The notes: generated by a model from the letters alone, not told the origin. A stretch of 64,000 nucleotides of DNA from JAWSVE01 sp033852115 (GCA_033852115.1 JAWSVE010000002.1:62001-126000); one strand, 5' to 3'; counted from the stretch's first letter, positions 18,077-27,226 are shown. Numbers and translations are program-made.

Positions 18077-18637
18077 ATGGCAAATAGCAATATTCAAAAA
18101 ACGGTTATAAAACTAAGTGTTTTATCTATCGTAATGTTTGCGTTTGCCATTTATGTATTACCGCCGATTTATGATGTTTTTTGTGAAGTCACAGGGCTAA
18201 ACGGCAAGGGTCAAACTGAAGCTGTTACCGATAAAGAATCACCGCGCGTTATTGATGAAAGCCGGACGATTCGGGTTACTTTCATTGCCACTAATAATGA
18301 AAATATGCCCTGGGATTTTAAGCCCAACGATGCAGTAATGTATGTCCACCCGGGCGAGGTCGTTGACACAAGCTTCTATGCAAAAAACACCACAGATCGT
18401 CCCATGGTGTCACGAGCTATTCCTAGTTTTGTGCCCAGTACTTCAGCAGCACACTTCAATAAAGTGCAATGTTTCTGCTTTGACAATCAGCCGCTTGAAG
18501 CTGGTGAAGAAGCTAATATGTTTTTGCAGTTCTGGGTTGATCCAGATTTGCCTAAAAGCATTAAAGATATTACAGCGTCGTATACGATCTTTGATATCAC
18601 CGACGCATCGCAAGATGAACAGGTTAGCCAACGTTAA
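18077..18637 (+). CDS. ctaG: Cytochrome c oxidase assembly protein Cox11/CtaG (CuB insertion)
   Basis: A 186-aa protein anchored by one N-terminal membrane helix with the copper-binding domain in the periplasm. It delivers copper to the CuB site of subunit I. The Cox11 signatures are present: LPPIYDVFCEVTGLNG, MPWDFKP and the copper motif VQCFCFDNQPL. It lies between subunits I and III, exactly as in Pseudomonas. No defect seen. Confidence 0.96.
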   Translation: MANSNIQKTVIKLSVLSIVMFAFAIYVLPPIYDVFCEVTGLNGKGQTEAVTDKESPRVIDESRTIRVTFIATNNENMPWDFKPNDAVMYVHPGEVVDTSFYAKNTTDRPMVSRAIPSFVPSTSAAHFNKVQCFCFDNQPLEAGEEANMFLQFWVDPDLPKSIKDITASYTIFDITDASQDEQVSQR

Positions 18638-18696
18638 ACGTTGATTACCCAATAATGAATTAGTCATCGTGAATGACTTTATAGTGGAGAAATAGA

Positions 18697-19608
18697 ATGG
18701 CGAGTGAAGGTAGCTATTACGTACCCGAGCAGAGCAAACTCCCGCTCTTCGCAAGCTTAGGTATGTTTGTAACAGTATTTGGGGCCGCCAACTGGATTAA
18801 TGGCAACGAATCAGGTTTTACTCTGTTCGCATGCGGGTTGTTGATCCTGTTTGTTACGTTCTGGAACTGGTTCAGTATTGTTATTAAAGAAAATATGGCA
18901 GGCTTGAACGGTGCCCAGTTAAAGCGCTCATACGTATGGGGCATGGGTTGGTTCATCTTCTCAGAGGTGATGTTCTTTGCTGCCTTCTTTGGTGCGCTGT
19001 TCTATGTTCGCCAACTGGCTTTGCTTTGGATTGACGGTCAGGGTGCTAACGCCAATACGGGTGCGTTGCTATGGCCTGAATTTGCAGCTGATTGGCCGTT
19101 GCTAACGACTCCTCAGGAAGCAAACCCTGATGCAGTTTACAAAGGCAACAGTACTTATACCGGTGCGAATGAAGCGATGGGATGGAAAGGTCTTCCGCTG
19201 ATTAACACCATTGTTCTTTTAACATCTAGTGTGACTGTGCATTTTGCGCATACCGCTTTACTTAAATCTAACCGCAAGATGTTCAACATCATGTTGGGTT
19301 TAACTGTACTACTTGGCATCGGTTTCTTGTTCTTACAAGTAGAAGAATATGTTCACGCATACCAGGATCTTGGCTTAACACTAAACGCAGGTATCTACGG
19401 TAGCACCTTCTTTATGTTAACGGGTTTCCATGGTGCGCACGTGACTATGGGTACAGTGATGCTGCTAATTATGTGGTTGCGTTCTGTATTCAAGGGACAC
19501 TTCAGTCATGATGACTGTTTTGGCTTTGAGTCTGCGAGTTGGTACTGGCACTTTGTTGATGTGGTTTGGGTTGGCCTATTTATCTTTGTTTATATTTTAG
19601 GTTCGTAA
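18697..19608 (+). CDS. coxC: Cytochrome c oxidase subunit III
   Basis: A 303-aa membrane subunit with seven predicted helices. Typical features are WGMGWFIFSEVMFFAAFFGA, HFAHTALLKSN, LQVEEYVHAYQDLG, FFMLTGFHGAHVTMGT and the C-terminal WYWHFVDVVWVGLF. A large polar loop (about residues 105-160) between helices resembles the extended subunit III of proteobacterial caa3 oxidases. It is the last gene of the structural block and is followed 25 bp later by a perfect palindrome that probably ends the transcript. Confidence 0.97.
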   Translation: MASEGSYYVPEQSKLPLFASLGMFVTVFGAANWINGNESGFTLFACGLLILFVTFWNWFSIVIKENMAGLNGAQLKRSYVWGMGWFIFSEVMFFAAFFGALFYVRQLALLWIDGQGANANTGALLWPEFAADWPLLTTPQEANPDAVYKGNSTYTGANEAMGWKGLPLINTIVLLTSSVTVHFAHTALLKSNRKMFNIMLGLTVLLGIGFLFLQVEEYVHAYQDLGLTLNAGIYGSTFFMLTGFHGAHVTMGTVMLLIMWLRSVFKGHFSHDDCFGFESASWYWHFVDVVWVGLFIFVYILGS

Positions 19609-19633
19609 CCGCATAATTTTAAAAGGATTTTTA

Positions 19634-19659
19634 CAAAAGCAGGCCTAGGCCTGCTTTTG
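19634..19659. terminator. Perfect 26-bp palindrome between coxC and the DUF2909 gene
   Basis: Two perfectly complementary 13-nt arms (CAAAAGCAGGCCT / AGGCCTGCTTTTG) lie between two convergent genes. On either strand the GC-rich stem ends in TTTT, giving a plausible bidirectional intrinsic terminator with almost no loop. Confidence 0.75.
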
Positions 19660-19719
19660 TAGCTTTAGGGAAAAGAAAAAACCGACAGAGTAAAAGTCGC
19701 CATTGGTAGCGACAATCGT

Positions 19720-19938
19720 TTAACGCCCCCAGGGTGCGGTATTTGTTAAAATACCCGCATCGTAGCCATACCAAATACTTGCAATTAGCAGCGCGGCAAG
19801 TGTTATGCGAACACCCAGAGCGTAAAGTGTTCGCTTAGAGCCGGGGACCCCCATGTCCTTCAGCAGAAACACTAACCCGCTTGATAGGCTGATCAGTATG
19901 GCGATAAACAAAATGACGATGATGACTTTTAACCACAT
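19720..19938 (-). CDS. DUF2909-type small twin-helix membrane protein
   Basis: This 72-aa protein consists of two hydrophobic helices (about residues 3-27 and 40-62) with a short positive loop GVPGSKRTLYALGVR between them. It matches the small proteins found in inverted orientation between coxC and surf1 in Pseudomonas-type cox clusters (DUF2909). Conservation of place suggests a role in oxidase assembly or stability, but no function is known to me. It is transcribed opposite to its neighbours. Confidence 0.82.
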   Translation of the reverse strand: MWLKVIIVILFIAILISLSSGLVFLLKDMGVPGSKRTLYALGVRITLAALLIASIWYGYDAGILTNTAPWGR

Positions 19939-20025
19939 GGTTTGAGCTCACAAAATACGATTGATAGGTAGTGTTTGGTTTAGTGTTCGCTACGGTAGCA
20001 GCCATATCCTCGAGTCACAAGAGTC

Positions 20026-20781
20026 ATGAGAATTAGGTTTCAACTAGATCTTCGGGTGACATTTTTAGCTGTTGCCGTATTGCCCGTTCTACTGAGTTTG
20101 GGTGTTTGGCAGCTTAATAGGGCCGACGAAAAGCGTGAAATTATCGAGCAACGTCAGATAAAGCAAAATCAACCTGACGTTGCGCTAAGTTCGTTACTGA
20201 ATACACCGGAAGAGCTGCTAGCGTTTACACCGGTCGAGTTGCGAGGACAGTTTGATCCGGAGCGACTATTTTTTCTCGACAACGCTATATATGAAAGCAG
20301 CGTGGGTTACGAAATTTTGCAACCTTTCGAATACCTTGATGTGGCGTCGAACAGCAAACGTTGGGCGCTAGTGAATAGAGGTTGGGTTAAGGCACCAGGT
20401 TCTCGGGACCAGCTACCCGAAGTATACCCTGCGCCGAGTGGTCCGATTACGATCCGGGGTGAAATTTATAGCATTCCAGGTGAAAGCTATGTTCTAGAGC
20501 CGCAAGAGTTTACTGACGATCAATGGCCGCAAGTGATTCAAACGGTCGACATAGAACAGATTAGCGCTGCCATGGGAATCCAATTCTTTCCTAAGCAGAT
20601 ACGTTTGAACGCAGATGAACCCAGTGCACTACTTGCATACTGGGAACCCGTTGCCGTTACGCCAGAAAAACATGTCGGATATGCCGTTCAATGGTTTTCA
20701 ATGGGTATCGGTTTAATCGTGTGGTTTTTGTTTGCAAGCACCAATGTCTGGAATGTTATACGCAGCAAGTTTTCCAACTAA
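20026..20781 (+). CDS. SURF1-family oxidase assembly protein
   Basis: The 251-aa protein has two membrane helices, at about residues 10-28 and 222-242, flanking a periplasmic domain, the SURF1/Shy1 layout. Typical segments are LGVWQLNRADEKREII, TPVELRGQFDP, FLDNAIYESSVGYEILQP, WALVNRGWV and HVGYAVQWFSMGIGLIVWF. SURF1 proteins help insert heme into subunit I. It starts a plus-strand set of assembly genes (SURF1, thioredoxin-like, cyoE, SCO). Confidence 0.95.
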   Translation: MRIRFQLDLRVTFLAVAVLPVLLSLGVWQLNRADEKREIIEQRQIKQNQPDVALSSLLNTPEELLAFTPVELRGQFDPERLFFLDNAIYESSVGYEILQPFEYLDVASNSKRWALVNRGWVKAPGSRDQLPEVYPAPSGPITIRGEIYSIPGESYVLEPQEFTDDQWPQVIQTVDIEQISAAMGIQFFPKQIRLNADEPSALLAYWEPVAVTPEKHVGYAVQWFSMGIGLIVWFLFASTNVWNVIRSKFSN

Positions 20782-20798
20782 AAGCAAAAGAGAGTTCA

Positions 20799-21410
20799 AT
20801 GAATCAACCAGCAAACAAACAGTCAGTCGGGCGCAAACAGTTGCTTGGGCTTTTTGCTATAGCGGCGCTTTCCACATTCGTCCCGTACATCATGTTTGTT
20901 ACTGGCTGGGGGATCCCTGAGGGGACAAAAAATAAAGGCGTGTTAATTTCTGAGCCCGCTTCAGTTGCAGGCTTTGAATTTCAAACCCTTGAGGGAAAGC
21001 CTTGGCCCATTGCAGAGCAAGAGCCCAAATTTAGGTTAGTTTTTTTACTCGACAACGATTGCGATAGCACGTGCGAAGAATTGATGTACCTCTCGAGGCA
21101 GGTTCATATACGCCTGGGTCGTGAAGCGGACCAGCTGGAGCGTTTGTTTATTTGGTTGGGTGCACAACAACCTAGTGACGAACTGTTAGAGTTTATAAAG
21201 TCTCAACACCCTAAAGCGAAAGTTCTAAAAAGTGAACGAGATGCTTGGCTCAGCATGCTTTCTTCAATGAAAGAAGTGAAAGCCGATTTAGATGGCCATG
21301 AGTACTACTTGCTACATAGATATAGTGCCTTGGTAATGATGTATACCGAAACACAGTCGGGAAATGACTTGTTAGATGACATCAAATTTTTAATTAAAAC
21401 GTCGAATTAA
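20799..21410 (+). CDS. Membrane-anchored thioredoxin-like oxidase assembly protein
   Basis: Start at ATG 20799 gives 203 aa: one N-terminal membrane helix (about residues 14-33) followed by a periplasmic thioredoxin-fold domain. It carries a CxxxC motif (DNDCDSTCEEL), the same spacing as the copper-binding SCO motif, but lacks the two flanking prolines and the later SCO His. It corresponds by position to the small protein between SURF1 and ctaA in Pseudomonas. A role in copper or disulfide handling during CuA assembly is inferred from context only. Confidence 0.75.
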   Translation: MNQPANKQSVGRKQLLGLFAIAALSTFVPYIMFVTGWGIPEGTKNKGVLISEPASVAGFEFQTLEGKPWPIAEQEPKFRLVFLLDNDCDSTCEELMYLSRQVHIRLGREADQLERLFIWLGAQQPSDELLEFIKSQHPKAKVLKSERDAWLSMLSSMKEVKADLDGHEYYLLHRYSALVMMYTETQSGNDLLDDIKFLIKTSN

Positions 21411-21431
21411 TAGAGTTTAGTGGCAAATAAA

Positions 21432-22415
21432 ATGTCACGCAGCGAGATCAAAATGGCTACTACAAGCGAAACACAAGCGAACGAATCGGATCAGGCAGCG
21501 GCGTCAGGACCGATTTGGAAAGACTACCTCGAGATGACCAAACCCAATGTCGTTGCGTTAATGATTCTAACATCTGTGATCGGCATGCTGTTATCCGTAC
21601 CGGGGATGGTGCCCTGGGATGTAATGATATTAGGTAACCTAGGGATAGCGCTTTGTGCAGGCTCAGCTGCTGTGGTCAATCATCTCGTCGATCGACGGGT
21701 CGATCAATACATGGCTCGCACACACAATAGGCCATTAGCTAAAGGTCGCGTTGAGCCTTTGAATGCCGCATTTTTTGCTGCCTTGCTAGGTTTGATTGGC
21801 ATGGCTGTTTTGATGTTTTTTATCAATGCATTAACAGCTTGGCTGACGTTAGCGTCACTGGTGGGCTATGCGTTTATATACACACTATATTTAAAGCGTG
21901 CCACTCCGCAAAATATTGTCATTGGCGGCGTCGCGGGAGCTGCACCACCGCTGCTTGGCTGGACGGCCGTTACGGGTGAAGTGAGTGGCCATGCGTTGTT
22001 GTTGGTATTAATTATATTCGCCTGGACACCGCCACATTTCTGGGCGCTTGCTGTACATCGTAAAGACGAATATGCAAAAGTAAATATTCCTATGCTGCCC
22101 GTGACGCACGGTACAAAGTTTACGAATCTCAACATCCTATTGTACACACTCATTATGTTTGCTGTGACGCTGCTTCCGTACGCTACACGTATGCTGAATT
22201 GGCTTTACCTGCTCGGTGCAGTTGTTCTTGGTTTAGGCTTTTTGTACTGGGCTTGCGTGATGATGTTTACAGAGCGAAAAAGCGCGGGAAAGGATACTTT
22301 TAAATATTCCATTGTCTACCTTATGGCGCTATTTGTCATAATGCTACTCGATCACTATTTGCTACCGGTACAACCACTTACCGATTCAGTAAACAATCCG
22401 CTCCTTGATTTTTGA
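21432..22415 (+). CDS. cyoE: Protoheme IX farnesyltransferase (heme O synthase)
   Basis: This polytopic membrane prenyltransferase converts heme B to heme O using farnesyl diphosphate. The UbiA-family aspartate motifs are NHLVDRRVDQYMARTHNRPL (substrate Mg site) and HRKDEYAKVNIPML. Three starts are possible: GTG 21420, ATG 21432 and ATG 21453; the last has a GAG six bases upstream, so the N-terminus is uncertain by up to 11 residues. A polar N-terminal extension of about 20-30 residues precedes the first helix. In Pseudomonas, ctaA (heme A synthase) lies just upstream; here the gap is only some 20-40 bp. Confidence 0.95.
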   Translation: MSRSEIKMATTSETQANESDQAAASGPIWKDYLEMTKPNVVALMILTSVIGMLLSVPGMVPWDVMILGNLGIALCAGSAAVVNHLVDRRVDQYMARTHNRPLAKGRVEPLNAAFFAALLGLIGMAVLMFFINALTAWLTLASLVGYAFIYTLYLKRATPQNIVIGGVAGAAPPLLGWTAVTGEVSGHALLLVLIIFAWTPPHFWALAVHRKDEYAKVNIPMLPVTHGTKFTNLNILLYTLIMFAVTLLPYATRMLNWLYLLGAVVLGLGFLYWACVMMFTERKSAGKDTFKYSIVYLMALFVIMLLDHYLLPVQPLTDSVNNPLLDF

Positions 22416-22458
22416 TGGAAGCACTTTTTTAACTAAACGGTTACTTATTGAATTAAAG

Positions 22459-23106
22459 ATGAATCAACAAAAACGAAATATCACATTAACAGTGGCCGCT
22501 GTTTGCGGTTTTATAGCCATTCTAGTGGGTTTGTTTACATATACCATGATGCAGCCACGTATATTGAGTGTGAAGGAACTGGTTGGACTAGGCGTAATAA
22601 CTTACCAAGAGCCTAAAGCAATTAATGATTTTGAGTTGGTCGCGCACACCGGCACACCATTTACGAAAGAGTCGCTTAAAGGTCAATGGACTTTGTTATT
22701 TTTTGGTTTTTCTAGCTGTCCAGGGTTCTGCCCAGCAACCTTGGCTATATTGAATGCTATGGATGCTCAACTAGAGCCTGAGATTAAAGAGCAGACCCAA
22801 GTGGTGATGGTTAGCGTCGACCCAGCTCGCGACACGCCAGAAGCGTTAGCTGCCTACATGCCTAAATTCAATCAGGCGTTTGTGGGCGTTACCGGAGATT
22901 TCTTAACGATCAAGCGACTATCAAACCAGTTTCACATCGGCTTTCAGAAAGAAGCAGGTGCTGATGAAAACTACAATGTCGACCATGGTGAACAAATTGT
23001 ACTTATAGACCCTAACGGCGACTATTACGGCTTTTTCAAGCCTCCTTTTACTATTGGCCAATTGAAAACTGGCTATCAATCTATTGTAAAAAGTTACGGC
23101 CGTTAA
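22459..23106 (+). CDS. senC: SCO1/SenC-family copper chaperone for CuA
   Basis: The 215-aa protein (ATG 22459; the open frame extends upstream only through a TTG) has an N-terminal membrane anchor and a periplasmic thioredoxin-like domain. The copper-binding motif SSCPGFCPATL (CxxxC) and the later His in VDHGEQIVLIDPNG supply the three ligands, and MVSVDPARDTPE is typical. SCO proteins load the CuA site of subunit II. It is the last gene of the oxidase assembly set. Confidence 0.95.
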   Translation: MNQQKRNITLTVAAVCGFIAILVGLFTYTMMQPRILSVKELVGLGVITYQEPKAINDFELVAHTGTPFTKESLKGQWTLLFFGFSSCPGFCPATLAILNAMDAQLEPEIKEQTQVVMVSVDPARDTPEALAAYMPKFNQAFVGVTGDFLTIKRLSNQFHIGFQKEAGADENYNVDHGEQIVLIDPNGDYYGFFKPPFTIGQLKTGYQSIVKSYGR

Positions 23107-23919
23107 ACGCTTAAGCCTATTGAGGAGGGGTGCTGCTTTGACGCTCGGCATTACCTTCTCGACAACTCAACTAATAGCACAACCAGCCACTAAATAATTG
23201 ATTAGCCCGCAACGCCCAAAATAGCGTGACATGAAATCGCTAAAGGCAAACCCGCTATCTTCCCAAGCAATATCCTTGAGTTAATCGCTTTTTCAATCAA
23301 TACCTAGAAGTACCGCCTTCCCCAATTTCTCAGCATCACAAAAGTGACTTATCAGCGGCTAAGCGGTTTCTTAATCATTCCGCGAGATAATCTACTGATT
23401 CAATATCGGTTCTAAAAATGCTGTTTGGTTAATGCCGAAAAGGAATCAAAGCGTCGCGGTCTATATTACAAAACCGAATCAATTATAGAGCGCTAGCAGT
23501 TAAGTAAATGACGTGAAAAATTGAAAATAAAAAAAGTGATTCGGTTAACAACTTCTAAAAAAGCAATAACGCCATCGCACCGTATCGACTAGAACCGTAA
23601 TTTTAGGCGTCAAAAAAGATGCCTATAAGAAAAATAAATGTAGTTTAGCCCTTGGTCATTTCAAGATGTAGAAATTTCGAATGGAATAAAGTGTTGCCCC
23701 CTAACATATGAAATCCTAAATATGCTATAAAGTTCTGTCGCATAGCTTCTAAAAACTATTAATACAAAATTATGCGATAACATATGCCACATTTATATCT
23801 TTGTGCAAAGGAAGGATGGGCATTAATTTGGGGTTTACCAAGTCCATAGGTGCATATCGATACGATGTGTTGCGTACCTATGGTTCTATTCTAGGAATTT
23901 AGTTAAGGGGACTACTGCA
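23107..23919. other. 813-bp AT-rich gap between the cox cluster and the accessory cluster
   Basis: No gene is supported here. The stretch is visibly richer in A and T than the cox genes before it and marks the border to the accessory cluster. A 20-bp hairpin with A6 loop lies at 23605-23624 (AGGCGTC / GATGCCT). Another inverted repeat lies at 23844-23883 just before the AraC gene. I saw no integrase, insertion sequence or tRNA that would explain the border. Confidence 0.5.
23844..23883. promoter_or_regulatory. Inverted repeat in front of the AraC regulator
   Basis: Perfect 8-bp arms CCATAGGT (23844-23851) and ACCTATGG (23876-23883) flank a 24-bp spacer that itself contains the palindrome TATCGATA (23855-23862). 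The element ends 36 bp before the ATG of the AraC-type regulator, a fitting place for an operator or a 5' leader hairpin. I did not see the arm sequence in the 29150-29672 divergent promoter. Confidence 0.45.
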
Positions 23920-24831
23920 ATGACGCTGAAAAACACCTCCATTCTCGACACAACGAGTAAACACGACGGTAGCCTAATCTATGTTTGGCGCAAACGGCTG
24001 TTGTTTGTCGGGCCATCGATAAAGGCTAGAACGAGGAAATATGTTCCTTGCTATTTAATGTTTTGTTTAGATGGGCCACTAAAAATAACAGTAAAGGGTG
24101 AATCAGATGTGTTGGAATGCCGAATGGTATTAGTGCCCGCCTCGACAGAAATCACTTGCCATAACGAGAACCAAAGCCTGGCCGTACTGTACTTGGATTA
24201 TTTCAATGAAGATTTTGAAGTGCTTCAAATCAAAGCCAATAGAAAGTACGGCCCGGTTTATTGGGATTTTGAAGAAAACATCGAAACCTACTGTTTAACG
24301 GTTTTGCATGAACTTAACAACCACCAGCTTGGTATCGACGCAGCTGATGGCTTGATCACTGCGCTGCATTTGAGATTGCATCGTTTCGACAATTTTTGCG
24401 ATGTAGGAGATGAAAGGCTAAAACGAATCATCGGCCTGATGATAATGGGTAAGCTGGGTAAAAACTACAAAATATCAGATGCAGCCGATGCAGTTGGGCT
24501 GTCTGTTCCTAGAGTAGTACAGTTATTTAAAAAATCATTCAATATGACGTTTAAAGAATTTAGGAACAAATTCAAAATGCATATTTTTGTGATTTCAATT
24601 GCTATGGGTCGTTCACATTCCCAAGCAGCTCAGGATGCAGGTTATGTTGATAGCTCACATTTCTGCAAGCATTTCAAAGCTCAAACGGGAATACAGGCAT
24701 CTAATTTCTTCGACCCTGACCTTAAAACAAAGTTTTTTGTAGAAGAATCGGTAAAAGATTACTTTGAGCAAACTATACATCAAGAAAGTCCAGCTGAGTT
24801 GTATAGCTCGGTGGCAAGTGTTTCGTCGTAG
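23920..24831 (+). CDS. AraC-family transcriptional regulator
   Basis: The 303-aa protein has an N-terminal cupin-like sensing half (RKYVPCYLMFCLDGPLKITV, then LVPASTEITCHN) and a C-terminal double helix-turn-helix: IGLMIMGKLGKNYKISDAADAVGLSVPRVVQLFKKSF followed by the second helix pair around SHSQAAQDAGYVDSSHFCKHFKAQTG. I therefore expect DNA binding controlled by a small ligand. It lies convergent to the reductase gene (12-bp gap) at the left edge of the lipid cluster and is its only regulator, so it probably controls the divergent promoters at 29150-29672. The ligand is unknown. Confidence 0.93.
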   Translation: MTLKNTSILDTTSKHDGSLIYVWRKRLLFVGPSIKARTRKYVPCYLMFCLDGPLKITVKGESDVLECRMVLVPASTEITCHNENQSLAVLYLDYFNEDFEVLQIKANRKYGPVYWDFEENIETYCLTVLHELNNHQLGIDAADGLITALHLRLHRFDNFCDVGDERLKRIIGLMIMGKLGKNYKISDAADAVGLSVPRVVQLFKKSFNMTFKEFRNKFKMHIFVISIAMGRSHSQAAQDAGYVDSSHFCKHFKAQTGIQASNFFDPDLKTKFFVEESVKDYFEQTIHQESPAELYSSVASVSS

Positions 24832-24843
24832 TGCGAGATACTA

Positions 24844-25896
24844 TTAAGGACCTTGAGTTTCTATAACCACATCATGTGAATCGGGGTAGCCGATACAAAG
24901 TAACGTGCTGCCTTCGTTTCGTTCTTTTTCTGTTAGACAGCTATAGCCTTCTAGCGAGACTTTTCCCTTTCTAATTTTACAGCGGCATGCGCTGCAAAAA
25001 CCGCTCTTGCAGGAGTGTTTAAGATCGATGTTGTGTTTGATGGCTGCAGCCAATATAGATTCGCCGGATTCGACAGGTATTTGTATCGACGCGTCACCAT
25101 CGACAATAGTAATAGACGTATCGGGAAACGTATGTGTGGTTTTTGTATTGACGTTTGATCGAGTGTAGGACTCTCGTAAGATGTGCAAGTTTGGACCTAA
25201 TGCGCCACACATGGTGTTCTCTACAGTATCCATCAAGCCTTCAGGTCCACAAACAAACGTAATATCGGGCTTGGAATCACGATTTAGAAAACTAGAAATG
25301 ATCGCATTGATTAGAGGCGCGTCTATTCGACCAGTTCGGCCACTCCAGTGTTGATCTGGTTGGGTTAAAGTAAAATAGCAGTGGAGGGTCTTTGGGTGTT
25401 GCTGTTGCAGCGCTAACAATTCATCTCTAAAAATGATATCGCTTTCTTCTCTATTTCCAAGGACTAATGTTATTTCACAGTGAGGGAAGTTTCTTAAAGT
25501 GTACTTTAGAATAGAAAATAGTGGAGTCACACCGCTGCCTGCACCGAAGAGCAACATTGTGTTGTAGTGTTGTTTTGAATGTCTAAGGCAAAAGCTGCTT
25601 GGCTCAGCAATGAATAATTCAACACGGTCACCGACAGAAAGTGCATCATTAAAGTAACTTGAAACTACACCACCAGGTACTTTTTTAACTGTGAACGACA
25701 AATACTTGTCGATACCCGCTGTGCTTGAAATTGAATACGATCGGTAGTGGACAGAACCATGCCTGTAAATTTTCGCCGTGATTGTTTGACCGGGTAGGTA
25801 GTTATGTCTGAATAGCGGTCTAGTGACTTGGATTGTCACTGAATCATGCGTTTGCCTAATAATATTTACTACTCGGTATGTACTAAATCTTGCCAT
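24844..25896 (-). CDS. Ferredoxin-NADP reductase fused to a 2Fe-2S ferredoxin domain
   Basis: The 350-aa cytosolic flavoprotein has an FAD domain (RSYSISS, R52-S55), an NAD(P) domain (GAGSGVTPLFSIL 118-130; CGPEGLMD from 216) and a C-terminal plant-type 2Fe-2S domain with ligands C296, C301, C304 and C334. This is the layout of reductases that feed electrons to diiron membrane hydroxylases, desaturases or Rieske oxygenases. It starts 11 bp downstream of a desaturase-like gene and in one operon with a diiron protein and a second desaturase, so it is probably their common electron donor. Which of the three it serves cannot be told from sequence. Confidence 0.92.
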   Translation of the reverse strand: MARFSTYRVVNIIRQTHDSVTIQVTRPLFRHNYLPGQTITAKIYRHGSVHYRSYSISSTAGIDKYLSFTVKKVPGGVVSSYFNDALSVGDRVELFIAEPSSFCLRHSKQHYNTMLLFGAGSGVTPLFSILKYTLRNFPHCEITLVLGNREESDIIFRDELLALQQQHPKTLHCYFTLTQPDQHWSGRTGRIDAPLINAIISSFLNRDSKPDITFVCGPEGLMDTVENTMCGALGPNLHILRESYTRSNVNTKTTHTFPDTSITIVDGDASIQIPVESGESILAAAIKHNIDLKHSCKSGFCSACRCKIRKGKVSLEGYSCLTEKERNEGSTLLCIGYPDSHDVVIETQGP

Positions 25897-25907
25897 TACC
25901 TTACCTA

Positions 25908-27191
25908 TTAAGCACTTACTGCTGTGGTACTGATAGAGGTTGTCGCGCTATTGGAAGAACCGTTAGTGGTGCCGTTGGCTTCATACCGAGTTGGACGAAC
26001 TCGGGACTTAAGAATTGTTATCTTGTCTTCCTCTGTTACGTCGTGCCACCAGACTAGCTTTTTAGCTAGCGTCTTATAGCGCTTTAGCATGAGCAAAAGG
26101 TACAAATCCATTGTGCTTAAGTCTTTAAAAACAATAGATCTAGAGCGGCGCATATCATCCTGAATTTCGATGAAAAGCTCTGGCGCTTCGCTCCAATGAC
26201 GACAACTCGGGTGGTGGTGGCACACGTGATACCCTTCATTGAGAAAGTTTTCAGGTGTCTCTAAAACAGTCGTGGTGTTGTAAGCGAAATCTAAAGGAGA
26301 TTGCTGGCCGCCATAAAAAGCATGTTGGCACCAATGGATGACACCCATAAGAAAGTTGCTTGCAAACCATGGAACGGCCATATAAAAAAATGCGATCTTT
26401 AAGTCAAACAATGCCAGCGCGGTAAATAGCAAAAAGTATACAATATTCCCCATAACCATACAGCGCATTTGCTCTATTTGTTTGTTCTTTTTGAAGTACA
26501 TATAAGGCGTGATCATGAGTTGTTGATAAATAACTTCATTGACCATGTACTTCATAAAGTGCCAGGGGTTTGTATGATCGAACTCTTCTGTTGCATACAC
26601 ATCCTTTGGGCTAGTATTTTCCCGATGGTGTTGTTGCGTGTGCGCCGGAGAGTGAGGAATGATTCCTCGAAATATGGCGAGATAACAATAGGTGAACGAA
26701 TTCCCGGTTGCTTTTTCGCACCAGCTACCGCCTTTGAATACGCCGCCAGGTTTATGACCGTCTTGGTGCATCGCGCTAAATGAACGTACAAAAGACCGTA
26801 TGTTGGCCCCGTATATAAATGCGTAAAAAAGTAAAACTAGTCCGTAATTGAGTTCACCGACAGCTAACTGGATTATTAACACGGGTAACGCTGTTAGCGT
26901 CAAACCGATAACGCAGGCAAGAATAGGTTCATCGCGAGGGTCTTCCAATAGGTTATCAGCTAGTAGTTGAACCCAGTCGTGGTACCAGGTAACTATCTTT
27001 GTCCATGCTGTCTTACAATAGGGTAGAGCAAACAAAGCTATTTGCAAAAATCTCAATGTGTATGAGATGGCCAACATAATACAAATAGCCAAGGTGTTGG
27101 CTATTTGTATTGCTATTAACAATGGCAATAACAGCTTATGAATAAGACTAGGAACCCTAATTTTTTCTAGTGGGTTATCTATTGAATCCAT
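25908..27191 (-). CDS. Membrane fatty-acid desaturase/hydroxylase-like diiron protein
   Basis: The 427-aa protein has about four to six membrane helices (for example residues 18-45, 88-128, 245-285) and histidine boxes of the membrane diiron family: HQDGH (142-146), H180...HTQQHH (184-189), HWCQH (286-290) and HVCHHH (322-327). The pattern HxxxH, HxxxHH, HxxHH fits desaturases and alkyl hydroxylases, but the sequence is not a standard acyl-CoA or acyl-lipid desaturase. The C-terminal ~25 residues are Ser/Thr/Asn-rich and low in complexity. It lies between the ferritin-fold diiron gene and the reductase gene, each within 40 bp. The substrate is unknown; a fatty chain is likely from context. 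Confidence 0.82.
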   Translation of the reverse strand: MDSIDNPLEKIRVPSLIHKLLLPLLIAIQIANTLAICIMLAISYTLRFLQIALFALPYCKTAWTKIVTWYHDWVQLLADNLLEDPRDEPILACVIGLTLTALPVLIIQLAVGELNYGLVLLFYAFIYGANIRSFVRSFSAMHQDGHKPGGVFKGGSWCEKATGNSFTYCYLAIFRGIIPHSPAHTQQHHRENTSPKDVYATEEFDHTNPWHFMKYMVNEVIYQQLMITPYMYFKKNKQIEQMRCMVMGNIVYFLLFTALALFDLKIAFFYMAVPWFASNFLMGVIHWCQHAFYGGQQSPLDFAYNTTTVLETPENFLNEGYHVCHHHPSCRHWSEAPELFIEIQDDMRRSRSIVFKDLSTMDLYLLLMLKRYKTLAKKLVWWHDVTEEDKITILKSRVRPTRYEANGTTNGSSNSATTSISTTAVSA

Positions 27192-27226
27192 TTAAAAACC
27201 ATCGAATCAGGGATGAATTACAAAAC

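Noticed and set aside
23605..23624. Hairpin with A6 loop as a terminator for the SCO gene
   Set aside because: It is about 500 bp after the gene and has no T run on either strand; kept only as a note in the gap description.
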